DNA of 64,000 nt from Blautia_A ammoniilytica (GCF_025566965.1 NZ_JAOQJL010000002.1:62001-126000), one strand, 5' to 3'; shown: positions 27,449-36,985, counted from the stretch's first letter. Translations and numbers: made by a program. The notes: generated by a model not told the origin, from the sequence alone.

Positions 27449-27742
27449 ATGGCAAAGATCATAGATGATGAAACAATGGAAAATGTATGCATTCTGGCAA
27501 AGCTGTCCCTTTCCGGACAGGAAAGAGAAAAGGCTAAGGCTGATATGCAGAAAATGCTGGATTATGTTGAAAAGCTGGATGAACTGGATACATCTGGTGT
27601 GGTACCACTGTCTCATATTTTCGGGAATGCTAATGTATTCCGTGAGGATGTGGTGACAAATGGAGATGAAAGCGTGGCAATGCTGAAGAATGCACCAAAA
27701 GCAAAGGATGGACAATATCAGGTGCCCAAGACCATAGGATAG
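27449..27742 (+). CDS. gatC: Asp/Glu-tRNA amidotransferase subunit C
   Basis: A 97-residue GatC, the strap that holds GatA and GatB together. Typical features: MAKIIDDETMENVCILAKLSLS at the start, the central MLDYVEKLDELDTSGV, and a C-terminal DGQYQVPKTIG. The longer frame from 27395 runs into aspS without a ribosome site; GAGGAG lies before the ATG at 27449. Confidence 0.93.
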   Translation: MAKIIDDETMENVCILAKLSLSGQEREKAKADMQKMLDYVEKLDELDTSGVVPLSHIFGNANVFREDVVTNGDESVAMLKNAPKAKDGQYQVPKTIG

Positions 27743-27753
27743 GAGAGAAAACC

Positions 27754-29226
27754 ATGGATTTGGAAAAAATGACAGCGCTGGCTCTGGCGGAAAAGATCAA
27801 ACAGCATCAGATCAGTGTGGTTGATGGTGTAAAGACTGTGTTTGACCAGATCGAGAAAAAAGAAGACAGAGTACATGCGTATCTGGATTTATATAAAAAA
27901 GAAGCATATACGAGAGCAAAACAGGTAGAAAAAGGAATTGCAGACGGCACTTATACAGGCCCGCTTGCTGGTGTGCCTATTGCGGTAAAGGATAATATCT
28001 GTGTACAGGGCAAGCCTGCTACCTGTGCTTCAAAGATTCTTGAAGGCTTTGAGCCTCAGTACCAGGCAGAGGTGATCGATCGGCTGGAAAAGGCAGGGAT
28101 GATCATTATCGGAAAAACAAATATGGATGAGTTTGCTATGGGAAGTACCACAGAAACATCTGCTTACGGAATCACAAGAAACCCATGGAATCTGGAGCAT
28201 GTACCCGGTGGTTCTTCCGGCGGCTCCTGTGCAGCGGTAGCAGCAGGAGAAGCGTACATGGCATTGGGCTCAGATACCGGTGGTTCGATCCGTCAGCCCA
28301 GCTCTTTTTGTGGAGTAACAGGCCTGAAACCGACCTATGGTACAGTTTCAAGATATGGACTGATCGCTTACGCATCTTCCCTGGATCAGATCGGACCTGT
28401 AGGAAAGGATGTAGCAGACTGTGCAGCACTTCTTCAGGTGATTGCAGGTCATGATCCTAAGGACAGTACATCCCAAAAAAGAGAAGATCTTAATTTTATG
28501 GAAGCTTTAAATGGAAAGATCACAGGTATGAAATTTGGTGTTCCCAAAGAATATCTGGCAGAGGGAATTGATCCGGAAGTAAAGGCTGCTTTTATGGAAG
28601 TGCTGAAAACACTTACAGAGCTTGGGGCAATCGTTGAGTTTTTCTCAGTAAAAACAATGGAATATATGATCCCTGCTTATTATATCATTGCCAGTGCAGA
28701 AGCCAGCTCCAACCTGGAGCGCTTTGATGGGGTGAAATATGGATACAGGGCAAAAGAATATGAAGGTCTTCATGATATGTACAAGCGTTCCAGAACAGAA
28801 GGTTTTGGAGAAGAAGTAAAAAGACGTATTATGCTTGGCTCCTTTGTACTTAGCTCCGGATATTACGATGCATATTATCTGAAGGCTTTGCGTACAAAAG
28901 CTTTGATCAAGCAGGAGTTTAACCAGGCATTTGAAAAATATGATGTTCTTCTTGCCCCGGCAGCGCCTTATACAGCACCAAAGATCGGAGAAAGCCTGAA
29001 GGATCCGCTGGCTATGTATCTTGGAGATATTTATACAGTTGCAGTCAATCTGTGCGGATTGCCTGGGATTTCCGTTCCTTGCGGCAAGGACCATACAGGG
29101 CTGCCTATCGGCGTACAGATGATCGGTGACTGCTTTATGGAGAAGAAGATCCTGCGCGCAGCACATGCATATGAGCAGGCAAGAGGAGATTTTGGAACTC
29201 CGGAAGAAGGAGGTGCCAGAGCATGA
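27754..29226 (+). CDS. gatA: Asp/Glu-tRNA amidotransferase subunit A
   Basis: A 490-residue amidase-signature enzyme that frees ammonia from glutamine for the GatB site. The Ser-cisSer-Lys triad is visible: Lys in PIAVKDNI, the GGSSGGS loop, and GSDTGGSIRQP. AGGAGAG precedes the ATG. It overlaps gatB by four bases (ATGA). Part of the aspS-gatCAB operon. Confidence 0.96.
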   Translation: MDLEKMTALALAEKIKQHQISVVDGVKTVFDQIEKKEDRVHAYLDLYKKEAYTRAKQVEKGIADGTYTGPLAGVPIAVKDNICVQGKPATCASKILEGFEPQYQAEVIDRLEKAGMIIIGKTNMDEFAMGSTTETSAYGITRNPWNLEHVPGGSSGGSCAAVAAGEAYMALGSDTGGSIRQPSSFCGVTGLKPTYGTVSRYGLIAYASSLDQIGPVGKDVADCAALLQVIAGHDPKDSTSQKREDLNFMEALNGKITGMKFGVPKEYLAEGIDPEVKAAFMEVLKTLTELGAIVEFFSVKTMEYMIPAYYIIASAEASSNLERFDGVKYGYRAKEYEGLHDMYKRSRTEGFGEEVKRRIMLGSFVLSSGYYDAYYLKALRTKALIKQEFNQAFEKYDVLLAPAAPYTAPKIGESLKDPLAMYLGDIYTVAVNLCGLPGISVPCGKDHTGLPIGVQMIGDCFMEKKILRAAHAYEQARGDFGTPEEGGARA

Positions 29227-30662
29227 AACAGTATGAAACAGTGATCGGTTTGGAGGTTCATGTAGAGCTTGCTACCAGAACAAAAATATTCTGCGGTTGT
29301 TCTACCGCATTTGGAGGAGCACCAAATACACACACTTGTCCGGTATGTACCGGTATGCCAGGCTCTCTTCCTGTATTGAATAAAAAAGTAGTTGAATTTG
29401 CATTAAAAGCCGGGCTTGCAACTAATTGCCACATTAATCAGTATTGCAAATTTGACAGAAAGAATTATTTCTATCCGGATAACCCTCAGAACTATCAGAT
29501 TTCCCAGCTGTATCTGCCAATCTGTCATGATGGCTGGGTAGAGATCCAGACTTCTGCAGGCAAAAAGAAAATCCGTATTCATGAAATGCACATGGAAGAG
29601 GACGCAGGAAAACTGATCCATGATGAATGGGAAGACTGTTCTCTTGTAGATTACAACCGAAGTGGCGTGCCTCTGATCGAGATTGTTTCTGAGCCGGATA
29701 TGAGAAGCGCAGAAGAAGTGATCGCATACCTGGAAAAGCTGCGCTGCACTATGCAGTACCTGGGCGTTTCTGATTGTAAGCTGCAGGAAGGATCTATGCG
29801 TGCAGATGTAAACCTTTCTATCCGCCAGGTGGGTTCAGACACATTTGGAACAAGAACAGAGATGAAGAACCTGAACTCTTTTAAAGCAATTGCAAGAGCG
29901 ATTGAAGGGGAACGGGAGCGCCAGATCGAGCTTCTTGAAATGGGAAGACCGGTAGTGCAGGAAACAAGAAGATGGGATGATAACAAAGAATCTTCCCATG
30001 CTATGCGTTCTAAGGAAGATGCAAAGGATTATCGGTATTTTCCAGATCCGGATCTTCCACCCATTCATATTTCAGACCAGTGGATCCAGGATACGAAGGC
30101 ACAGCTTCCGGAATTCCGTGAAGAAAAGCAGCAGCGTTATCAAAAGGAATACGGGCTTCCAGCTTATGATGCGGAAATCCTTACAGAATCCAGGCATCTT
30201 GCGGATTTGTTTGAAGAAACAGCCACGCTGTCCGGGAATCCGAAAAAAACAGCAAACTGGTTTATGGGTGAGGTGCTTCGTCTTGTAAAAGAAAAGGGAA
30301 TGGAGCCGGAAAAGGTACATTTTAGTGCAAAGCATCTTGCAGATCTGCTGGATATGGTAGAAAAAAAACAGGTTAGTGCCCAGAATGCAAAAAGGGTATT
30401 TGAAAAAGTGTTTGACCAGGATATTGATCCTGTGGTATACATTGAAGAGAAAGGTCTGAAAATTGTTGAAGATACAGGCCTGCTTAAAAGTACTGTGACC
30501 AGGATCCTGGATGAGAATCCGGAACCTCTTGCCCAGCTTCTTGAAGGTAAGGATAAGGTTATGGGCTACTTTGTAGGACTGATCATGAAAGAATTAAAGG
30601 GAAAAGCAAATCCGGCAGGTGTTCGGGAGGCTCTTGCTGATGAGATCAGCAAACGAAAATAA
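29223..30662 (+). CDS. gatB: Asp/Glu-tRNA amidotransferase subunit B
   Basis: A 479-residue kinase/transferase subunit that activates Asp- or Glu-tRNA and amidates it. Seen: EVHVELATRTKIFCGC and CPVCTGMPG (zinc cysteines), DKFR-like FDRKNYFYPDNPQNYQISQ, and a C-terminal YqeY-type tail domain. Start codon overlaps the gatA stop. It completes the amidotransferase beside an archaeal-type AspRS, so tRNA-dependent asparagine formation is likely; Gln-tRNA formation is possible too. Confidence 0.96.
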   Translation: MKQYETVIGLEVHVELATRTKIFCGCSTAFGGAPNTHTCPVCTGMPGSLPVLNKKVVEFALKAGLATNCHINQYCKFDRKNYFYPDNPQNYQISQLYLPICHDGWVEIQTSAGKKKIRIHEMHMEEDAGKLIHDEWEDCSLVDYNRSGVPLIEIVSEPDMRSAEEVIAYLEKLRCTMQYLGVSDCKLQEGSMRADVNLSIRQVGSDTFGTRTEMKNLNSFKAIARAIEGERERQIELLEMGRPVVQETRRWDDNKESSHAMRSKEDAKDYRYFPDPDLPPIHISDQWIQDTKAQLPEFREEKQQRYQKEYGLPAYDAEILTESRHLADLFEETATLSGNPKKTANWFMGEVLRLVKEKGMEPEKVHFSAKHLADLLDMVEKKQVSAQNAKRVFEKVFDQDIDPVVYIEEKGLKIVEDTGLLKSTVTRILDENPEPLAQLLEGKDKVMGYFVGLIMKELKGKANPAGVREALADEISKRK

Positions 30663-30720
30663 AATTAAAACAAGCCAGGATGCCATATAGCAGCAGGCTT
30701 CTGGCAGGCAGGAGATATTT

Positions 30721-31944
30721 ATGGTAACAGTAAATCACAATTATCTTAAATTACCGGGCAGTTATCTTTTTTCAACCATCGGTAAGAAAGTAAAAGCATA
30801 TCAGGCAGAGCATACAGATGCAAGAATCATAAGTCTTGGGATTGGAGATGTGACCCAGCCTTTGGTACCGGCGATTATCGATTCCCTTCATAAGGCCGTG
30901 GAGGAGATGGCTCATGCAGAGACTTTTCGCGGCTATGCACCGGATCTTGGCTATGATTTTCTGAGGAATGCCATTGCAAAAAACGATTATCAGGATAGAG
31001 GGTGTCAGATCTGTGCTGATGAGATTTTTGTTTCCGATGGAGCCAAAAGTGACTCAGGAAATATCCAGGAGATTTTCGGACTGGATAATAAGGTGGCAGT
31101 CTGCGACCCGGTTTATCCGGTGTACGTGGATACTAATGTTATGGCAGGACGTACAGGTTTTTACAATACACAGCGTGAGAATTTTGACGGGGTGATCTAC
31201 ATGCCCTGCAGGGAAGAGAATGGCTTCCTGCCGGAGTTGCCGGAAGAAGTGCCGGATCTGATCTATCTTTGTTTCCCTAATAACCCCACAGGTGGTGCCA
31301 TTACAAAAGAGGGACTTCAGCAATGGGTGGATTATGCCAACAAAAACGGCTGCGTGATCATTTATGATGCAGCCTATGAAGCATATATTTCTGAAGAGAA
31401 TGTACCACATACTATTTATGAGTGTGAAGGTGCAAGGACCTGTGCTATCGAGCTTCGTAGCTTTTCCAAGAATGCAGGTTTTACAGGTGTGCGGCTTGGC
31501 TTTACCGTAATTCCAAAGGAACTGGTCCGTGATGGTGTGGCACTTCATGATCTGTGGGCAAGACGTCATGGCACTAAGTTTAATGGTGCTCCTTACATCG
31601 TACAGCGTGCAGGGGAAGCTGTATATTCTACGGAAGGCAAGGCGCAGTTAAAGGAGCAGGTAGGCTATTATATGAGGAATGCTAAAACGATCCGGGAATC
31701 TCTTGCAAATGCAGGCTTTTCCGTTTCAGGTGGTGTGAACGCTCCGTATATCTGGCTGAAAACACCAGGGAAAATGACATCCTGGGAGTTTTTTGATTAT
31801 CTGCTGGAAAAAGCAAATGTAGTAGGAACTCCTGGTTCCGGCTTTGGTGCTCAAGGCGAAGGATATTTTCGGCTTACTGCGTTTGGTACCTATGAGAATA
31901 CGCTGGAGGCGATCAGCAGAATTGAAAAGGAGGTTTCATTATGA
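30721..31944 (+). CDS. dapL: LL-diaminopimelate aminotransferase
   Basis: A 407-residue PLP aminotransferase that converts tetrahydrodipicolinate directly to LL-diaminopimelate for lysine and peptidoglycan. The DapL start is typical (NYLKLPGSYLFSTIGKKV, SLGIGDVTQPL). The FPNNPTGG motif and the PLP lysine in RSFSKNAGFTG are present. GGCAGGAGAT lies before the ATG. It overlaps a cupin gene by four bases. Lachnospiraceae often use this one-step route in place of the succinylase or acetylase path. Confidence 0.94.
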   Translation: MVTVNHNYLKLPGSYLFSTIGKKVKAYQAEHTDARIISLGIGDVTQPLVPAIIDSLHKAVEEMAHAETFRGYAPDLGYDFLRNAIAKNDYQDRGCQICADEIFVSDGAKSDSGNIQEIFGLDNKVAVCDPVYPVYVDTNVMAGRTGFYNTQRENFDGVIYMPCREENGFLPELPEEVPDLIYLCFPNNPTGGAITKEGLQQWVDYANKNGCVIIYDAAYEAYISEENVPHTIYECEGARTCAIELRSFSKNAGFTGVRLGFTVIPKELVRDGVALHDLWARRHGTKFNGAPYIVQRAGEAVYSTEGKAQLKEQVGYYMRNAKTIRESLANAGFSVSGGVNAPYIWLKTPGKMTSWEFFDYLLEKANVVGTPGSGFGAQGEGYFRLTAFGTYENTLEAISRIEKEVSL

Positions 31945-32267
31945 AGGTAAGCCGTATTGAGCATATGTGCGAAGGAAATGGCCATGTGATCATTAAGGAG
32001 ATCCTGGAAGAGCCATATCTTGCAGGGAAATGCGGTCTGTATGCAGAAGTAACACTGGAGCCGGGATGCTCGCTTGGTTATCATGAGCATCATGGGGAAA
32101 GTGAGACCTATTATATTCTTGCAGGTCAGGGAGAGTATAATGATAATGGGGCATATCGTCCGGTGAGTGCCGGGGATATTACCTATACTTCATCAGGCAA
32201 AGGTCACGGATTATCAAATACAGGTAATACAGATCTTGTTTTTATGGCACTGATCATAAAAGACTGA
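31941..32267 (+). CDS. Small cupin-domain protein
   Basis: A 108-residue single-domain cupin with the metal motif GYHEHHGESETYYILAGQGEY and the second motif SGKGHGLSNTG. Such proteins bind a metal and a small ligand, and functions range from isomerase to sensor. It starts within the ATGA overlap with dapL, so the two are translated together, and a terminator follows. The specific role is unknown. Confidence 0.88.
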   Translation: MKVSRIEHMCEGNGHVIIKEILEEPYLAGKCGLYAEVTLEPGCSLGYHEHHGESETYYILAGQGEYNDNGAYRPVSAGDITYTSSGKGHGLSNTGNTDLVFMALIIKD

Positions 32268-32274
32268 CGGACAG

Positions 32275-32307
32275 GCTGTTGTACTCAGGAGGTACAGCAG
32301 CTTTTTT
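32275..32307 (+). terminator. Terminator after dapL-cupin
   Basis: GCTGTTGTAC (32275-32284) pairs with GTACAGCAGC (32292-32301), one G-U, then six Ts. Confidence 0.85.
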
Positions 32308-32342
32308 ATGTAATAGGCACATTAAGTGCTGTATCCTTCCGG

Positions 32343-32371
32343 TTGCGGCCAAATGGAATGTAGCGTATAAT
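32343..32371 (+). promoter_or_regulatory. Promoter of the M18 peptidase gene
   Basis: TTGCGG (32343-32348), a 17-base spacer and TATAAT (32366-32371), 33 bases before the ATG. Confidence 0.55.
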
Positions 32372-32403
32372 CAGGATATCATACGGATGAGGAGATTTTA
32401 GAT

Positions 32404-33672
32404 ATGTACAGAAAAAATGCTGAAAAGTTACTTGAATTTATAAAGAAAAGCCCTTCTGCATTTCAGGCAGTGGAACAGATGAAGAAACGCCTTTTGAAAA
32501 AGGGCTTTACAGAATTGTCTGAAAAGGAATGCTGGGACATCCATCCGGGCGGCAGATATTTTACAACAAGGAATCATTCCGCACTGGCTGCTTTTTCCAT
32601 ACCGGAAGAAGGGGCAGACCATTTTCACATACTGGCAAGCCACAGTGATTCTCCTGCATTAAAGATCAAAGAGAATCCGGAGATAAATGTAGAAGGAATG
32701 TATGTGCGCCTGAATGTGGAACCCTATGGAGGAATGCTGATGGCACCCTGGTTTGACAGGCCTCTTTCTGTGGCAGGACGTGTGATCGCCAGGGAAAAGG
32801 GGGAGATCCGGCAGATCCTGGTGGATATGAATGAGGATATGGCTTTGATTCCCAGTCTTGCAATACATATGAACAGAGAAGCCAATAATGGATACAAATA
32901 TAATGCACAGAAGGATCTTTTGCCCTTATACGGACTTGGAGATGCAAAGGGCAGCTTTATGAAGCGGATCGCGCAGGCAGCAGGTGTAAAAGAAAAAGAC
33001 ATTCTTGGTCATGATCTGTTTCTATACCCAAGAACTGAGGGCAGTATCTGGGGATCTGAAGAGGAATTTGTTTCCGCTCCAAGGCTGGATGATCTGCAGT
33101 GTGCTTTTGCCTCCCTGGAGGGCTTTCTGAAGGGCAAAAAAGAAAATTCCATCTGTGTCCACTGTGTGCTGGACAATGAGGAAGTTGGCAGCAGTACCAA
33201 GCAGGGGGCAGCTTCTACCTTTTTGAAGGATTGTCTCCTTCGCATTTATCTGGGCTTTGGAAAAAGCTATGAAGAATATTTGGCTGCAATGGCTGGAAGC
33301 TTTATGATCTCTGCTGATAATGCCCATGCGCTTCATCCAAATTATGCTGAAAAAGCAGATCCTGTGAATCGTCCAGTGATCAATGGAGGAATTGTAGTGA
33401 AATATAATGCAAACCAGAAATACTGCACAGATGGTCTTACAGGCGCTGTGTTTAAGGATCTTTGCCAGCAGGCACAGGTGCCTTATCAGATCTTTGTGAA
33501 TCGTTCTGATATTGCAGGAGGTTCCACATTAGGCAATATTTCCAATAATCAAGCAGCACTCAATACGGTAGATATCGGGCTGCCGCAGCTTGCCATGCAT
33601 TCCTGCTTTGAGACAGCAGGGGTGAAAGATACTACTTATCTGATCCAGGCAGCGGAGGAGTTTTTCAGTTGA
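32404..33672 (+). CDS. M18 family aminopeptidase
   Basis: A 422-residue cytosolic zinc aminopeptidase related to aspartyl aminopeptidase. Metal ligands are visible: His in LASHSDSPALK, Asp in PRLDDLQCA, Glu pairs in DNEEVGSSTKQGA, and a C-terminal MHSCFE. GAGGAGA precedes the ATG. It overlaps the following M20 gene by TTGA, suggesting peptide breakdown as a coupled pair. Confidence 0.92.
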   Translation: MYRKNAEKLLEFIKKSPSAFQAVEQMKKRLLKKGFTELSEKECWDIHPGGRYFTTRNHSALAAFSIPEEGADHFHILASHSDSPALKIKENPEINVEGMYVRLNVEPYGGMLMAPWFDRPLSVAGRVIAREKGEIRQILVDMNEDMALIPSLAIHMNREANNGYKYNAQKDLLPLYGLGDAKGSFMKRIAQAAGVKEKDILGHDLFLYPRTEGSIWGSEEEFVSAPRLDDLQCAFASLEGFLKGKKENSICVHCVLDNEEVGSSTKQGAASTFLKDCLLRIYLGFGKSYEEYLAAMAGSFMISADNAHALHPNYAEKADPVNRPVINGGIVVKYNANQKYCTDGLTGAVFKDLCQQAQVPYQIFVNRSDIAGGSTLGNISNNQAALNTVDIGLPQLAMHSCFETAGVKDTTYLIQAAEEFFS

Positions 33673-34835
33673 AAAAAACAGAGTTTTCACAATATGAGGA
33701 GGAAGTGATCCGTCTTCGGCGGCACTTCCATCAGTATCCGGAGCTTGCTTTGCAGGAGTTCCAAACTTCTGCATTTATACAGAAATATCTGGAAGAACTG
33801 GGGTATCAGGTCAGGCATGTGCCGCCTACAGGTTTGATCGCAGAGCATCCCTGTATGAAAAACAGAGAAAAAATGGTGGTTCTGCGGGCAGAAATGGATG
33901 CACTCCCTGTGCAGGAGTGTACAGGTCTGGCCTATGCATCCAGGAATAAAGGCTGTATGCACGCCTGTGGTCACGATGGGATACTGGCAGTGGCTTTGAC
34001 TCTGGCAAAGATCCTTTCCGGGCAAAAGGATTTTCCTGTGGCTGTCCGCTTCTTGTTTGAGCCGGCAGAAGAGATTGGAGAGGGTACGGTACGGATGCTG
34101 GAAGGGGGAGCTCTTGACAAGGATAAGGGCAGGAAAGCTGACGGATTTTTAATGTTCCATTATGCCTGTGACCAGCCCCTTGGTATGGCAGTCCACAAAG
34201 GGCAGGCCTCCGCTATGATCGGCAAAATGGAAATTCTGATAAAAGGAAAGTCCAGTCACTGGTGTCAGGCGGAAAAAGGGATTGACAGTATTTATGCAGC
34301 TGGTCTTGTCGTCCAGAAGGTTCATGAGATCAGTCGCGATTATGTGGGAAAAGGACCTCATGTTGCCGGGATCGGCACCATACATGGCGGGGAATATCCT
34401 AATATTATTTCAGATCAGGTGAAGCTGGTGGGAAATATCAGAGCCTGCTATAGAGAGGATTTTGAACAATTAAAAAAGGCCCTGGAGCAGGCCTTCCATA
34501 AGGTGGAAGAAGTAACCGGGGCACAGGTATGTTTAAGCTTCCCAAAAGATCCGGTGCTACCCTTTGCCAATGACCCTACTCTTACTGCCATAGCAGCAGA
34601 CACAGGAAGAACAATATTCGGATCCCATTTTCTGCTGGAGGGAGAAGATGAACTTTTTCTTACAGGAGATAATGCATATCGGTATTATCAACAGACAAAG
34701 GGACTATTCTGCGTTTTTCTTGCAGCAGTTCCCGGAGAGGAGCATCCATTTCATCATCCGAAGTTTCAGATCGATGAAAGGATCCTTCTTCCTAGTGTGC
34801 AGACCCTTTATGAGATTATAAGAAAATATGCATAA
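33669..34835 (+). CDS. M20 family amidohydrolase/carboxypeptidase
   Basis: A 388-residue M20D metal hydrolase (N-acyl amino acid amidohydrolase group). Seen: RRHFHQYPELALQEFQT, MHACGHDG (metal ligands), FEPAEEIGEGT, IGTIHGGEYPNII and the C-terminal HPFHHPKF. It starts with TTG at 33669, overlapping the previous stop codon; GGAGGAG six to twelve bases upstream supports this start. The substrate, an N-acylated amino acid or small peptide, is not determined. Confidence 0.88.
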   Translation: MKKTEFSQYEEEVIRLRRHFHQYPELALQEFQTSAFIQKYLEELGYQVRHVPPTGLIAEHPCMKNREKMVVLRAEMDALPVQECTGLAYASRNKGCMHACGHDGILAVALTLAKILSGQKDFPVAVRFLFEPAEEIGEGTVRMLEGGALDKDKGRKADGFLMFHYACDQPLGMAVHKGQASAMIGKMEILIKGKSSHWCQAEKGIDSIYAAGLVVQKVHEISRDYVGKGPHVAGIGTIHGGEYPNIISDQVKLVGNIRACYREDFEQLKKALEQAFHKVEEVTGAQVCLSFPKDPVLPFANDPTLTAIAADTGRTIFGSHFLLEGEDELFLTGDNAYRYYQQTKGLFCVFLAAVPGEEHPFHHPKFQIDERILLPSVQTLYEIIRKYA

Positions 34836-34853
34836 CAGGCATTCGGGAAAGAA

Positions 34854-35798
34854 TTAAAGCATACCCAGGGAACGGCACAGGAACAGCCAGCCGGTAAGGG
34901 TAAAGGAACTTAGCAAGGTGGTAAGCATAACTACACCTGAGGTAAAGGAACCTTCATAATCCGTATTTTTCGCCATAATATAACAGCTGATAGTAGTTGC
35001 AGATCCAAGCATGATCAGAATGGCCGCCAGTTTGTCTTTAGTAAAACCGAAATGCATGGCTGCCGGCAGGAAAAGTGCTGTATATCCAACCAGCTTCAAA
35101 AATGTGCAGGCAAGTACTGCACGGATCCTGGAAAAGGCTTTTCTGAATTCAAGTGCGCCGCCCATTGCCATCAGTCCCAGAGGAGTGGCAGTTTTGGCCA
35201 GATTTCCAACGGTAGTAGAGAGAATTTTAGGCATAGGAAGGCGGAGCAGGGACCAGATGGAGCCGGCAACGATCCCAAGGATTATGGGATTGGTGGCAAT
35301 CCCTTTCAGAGTGCGTTTGATCACTGGCATGGAAATTCCTGAATTGCCAGGACGGAACAGACACAGTACAGTGACTGCCATAATGTTATAAAGAGGTACG
35401 CTGGCAACAATCATAAGGGGAGCCATTCCTGCATCTCCATACATATTCTGGATAATGGCAATACCAAGCACAGCAGCACTGCTCCGATAGGATGCCTGGA
35501 CAAATTCCCCTTGAATATCCCTGGGTTTTAATAGAAAGGAAAAGCCTATTGAGATCAGGATGCTGATCAGTGTGGCAAAAAAACAGAAAAGCACCATCTT
35601 GCCGTCCCATACGCTGTAGATGTCCATATCTGCAATGTCCTGGAAAAGAAGAGCAGGAAGGGCGGCTTTAAAAACAAATTTGTTCATTTTGCTTACAAAA
35701 GACTCATCAAAAAGTCCGGCTTTTCTGAAAAAAAGTCCCAGCATCAAAGTGAGAAAGATAGGAATTGTTGCATTAAGACAAAAGATCAGATTTTCCAT
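34854..35798 (-). CDS. AEC family transporter
   Basis: A 314-residue membrane protein of the auxin efflux carrier family with about ten helices (NATIPIFLTLMLGLFFRKAGLF at the start, PLGLMAMGGALEF mid-protein). Bacterial members carry malate, malonate or other organic acids; the substrate is unknown. The frame is open to 35969, but AAAGGA lies before the ATG at 35798 and homologous residues begin there. Convergent with the M20 gene. Confidence 0.87.
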   Translation of the reverse strand: MENLIFCLNATIPIFLTLMLGLFFRKAGLFDESFVSKMNKFVFKAALPALLFQDIADMDIYSVWDGKMVLFCFFATLISILISIGFSFLLKPRDIQGEFVQASYRSSAAVLGIAIIQNMYGDAGMAPLMIVASVPLYNIMAVTVLCLFRPGNSGISMPVIKRTLKGIATNPIILGIVAGSIWSLLRLPMPKILSTTVGNLAKTATPLGLMAMGGALEFRKAFSRIRAVLACTFLKLVGYTALFLPAAMHFGFTKDKLAAILIMLGSATTISCYIMAKNTDYEGSFTSGVVMLTTLLSSFTLTGWLFLCRSLGML

Positions 35799-35926
35799 TT
35801 TAGTATTTGTTCCTTTCTGTAGTAAGATGTGTGGTGGTTTTATTATAGCCTTACAGTGGGAATTGTCAAATTTTCCGGAATGTGTTATTCTTTCGGAGTA
35901 TAGCAAAATGGAGGAAGATTGTATAT

Positions 35927-36985
35927 ATGAGATACGGTAAGATACGTATAGAAGATGGTTATCTGGCATACAGCCGCCACATGATGCTGAACAGCCTTCC
36001 CTGTAAGGACATTGTGTGGGCTTATATGCGTCGGGAGGGAGACGATTCCCCCGGAGGAAGTGTGAAACAGATCATTTCCAACTATCTGGTTGTTGTTACC
36101 AAGCGTAAAAAACGTTATATGTTTGACATGACAGAGAAAGAGGTACAGGAATGTCTCCGCCTTCTGAAAGCTCTGAACCCGGAGATGGCAGTTGGCTTTC
36201 CAAGAGGTGGCAGGCTTCCGTTGCAGTCCCTTCCCAATACCAGGGATCTGGGGGCATTGACTGCCAGGGATGGCCGGCATATCCTGCCAAGAAAGCTTCT
36301 GCGCAGCGGAGAACTGTATCATGCTTCACAGGCTGATAAGCAGCTGCTTACAGAAGAGTATCGGGTAAAAACCGTGGTGGATTTCCGCTCCAATATTGAG
36401 CGAAAGGAAAAACCGGATGTGATCCTGCGAGGTGTGGAATATTACCACATTCCCATTTTGGATGAAGAGAATCTGGGGCTGTTTGGAGAAGGCAGGGTTT
36501 GTAATCGGCTTTTGACCTACCAAGGAGACGGTGAAAAGTACATGGATCAGATGTATGAGAATCTGATCCGTGACCGTTACTCTGTGAATCAGTATGCCAG
36601 ATTTTTAGATGTATTGATCCGTCATAAAGAAGGGGCAGTGCTCTGGCACAGCTGGGACGGCACGGGCAGGGCAGGAGTGGCCACGGCTCTTTTGCTTTGT
36701 GCCCTTGATATTCCGGAGGACACTGTAAGAGAAGATTTCATGCGTTCCAATGCCTATCTGGAAGCAGAGCTTCAGTATATGCTTTTATATTTGGAAGCAA
36801 TGGGCATGGACAGCCCCAGGGTTGCGGAGAATATGAGTATCTTTTTCAGAGTAAAGGAATCCTATATTGATCGTGTATTTCAGATCATCCGCCAGGAATA
36901 CGGTACTGTGGAACGTTTCCTTAGAAGAGGCTTGTATCTTACTCCAAGAGCGGTGGAAGAGCTTAGAGATAAGTACCTGATTTGA
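35927..36985 (+). CDS. Tyrosine phosphatase-like protein with Cys-to-Ser active site (pseudophosphatase candidate)
   Basis: A 352-residue protein. Residues ~1-90 form a small beta-rich domain (RIEDGYLAYSRH, YLVVVTKRKKRYMFDM) that I do not recognise with certainty; it recalls PH-like modules. Residues ~105-350 match Y_phosphatase3 (IphP-like) proteins: PNTRDLGALTARDG, LRSGELYHAS, VVDFRSNIERKEKPD. The P-loop HCxxGxxR reads HSWDGTGRAG (His241, Ser242, Arg248), so the nucleophilic Cys is Ser. It is therefore probably catalytically dead or weakly active and may bind phosphoprotein or lipid. GGAGGA precedes the ATG at 35927. It stands alone. Confidence 0.82.
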   Translation: MRYGKIRIEDGYLAYSRHMMLNSLPCKDIVWAYMRREGDDSPGGSVKQIISNYLVVVTKRKKRYMFDMTEKEVQECLRLLKALNPEMAVGFPRGGRLPLQSLPNTRDLGALTARDGRHILPRKLLRSGELYHASQADKQLLTEEYRVKTVVDFRSNIERKEKPDVILRGVEYYHIPILDEENLGLFGEGRVCNRLLTYQGDGEKYMDQMYENLIRDRYSVNQYARFLDVLIRHKEGAVLWHSWDGTGRAGVATALLLCALDIPEDTVREDFMRSNAYLEAELQYMLLYLEAMGMDSPRVAENMSIFFRVKESYIDRVFQIIRQEYGTVERFLRRGLYLTPRAVEELRDKYLI

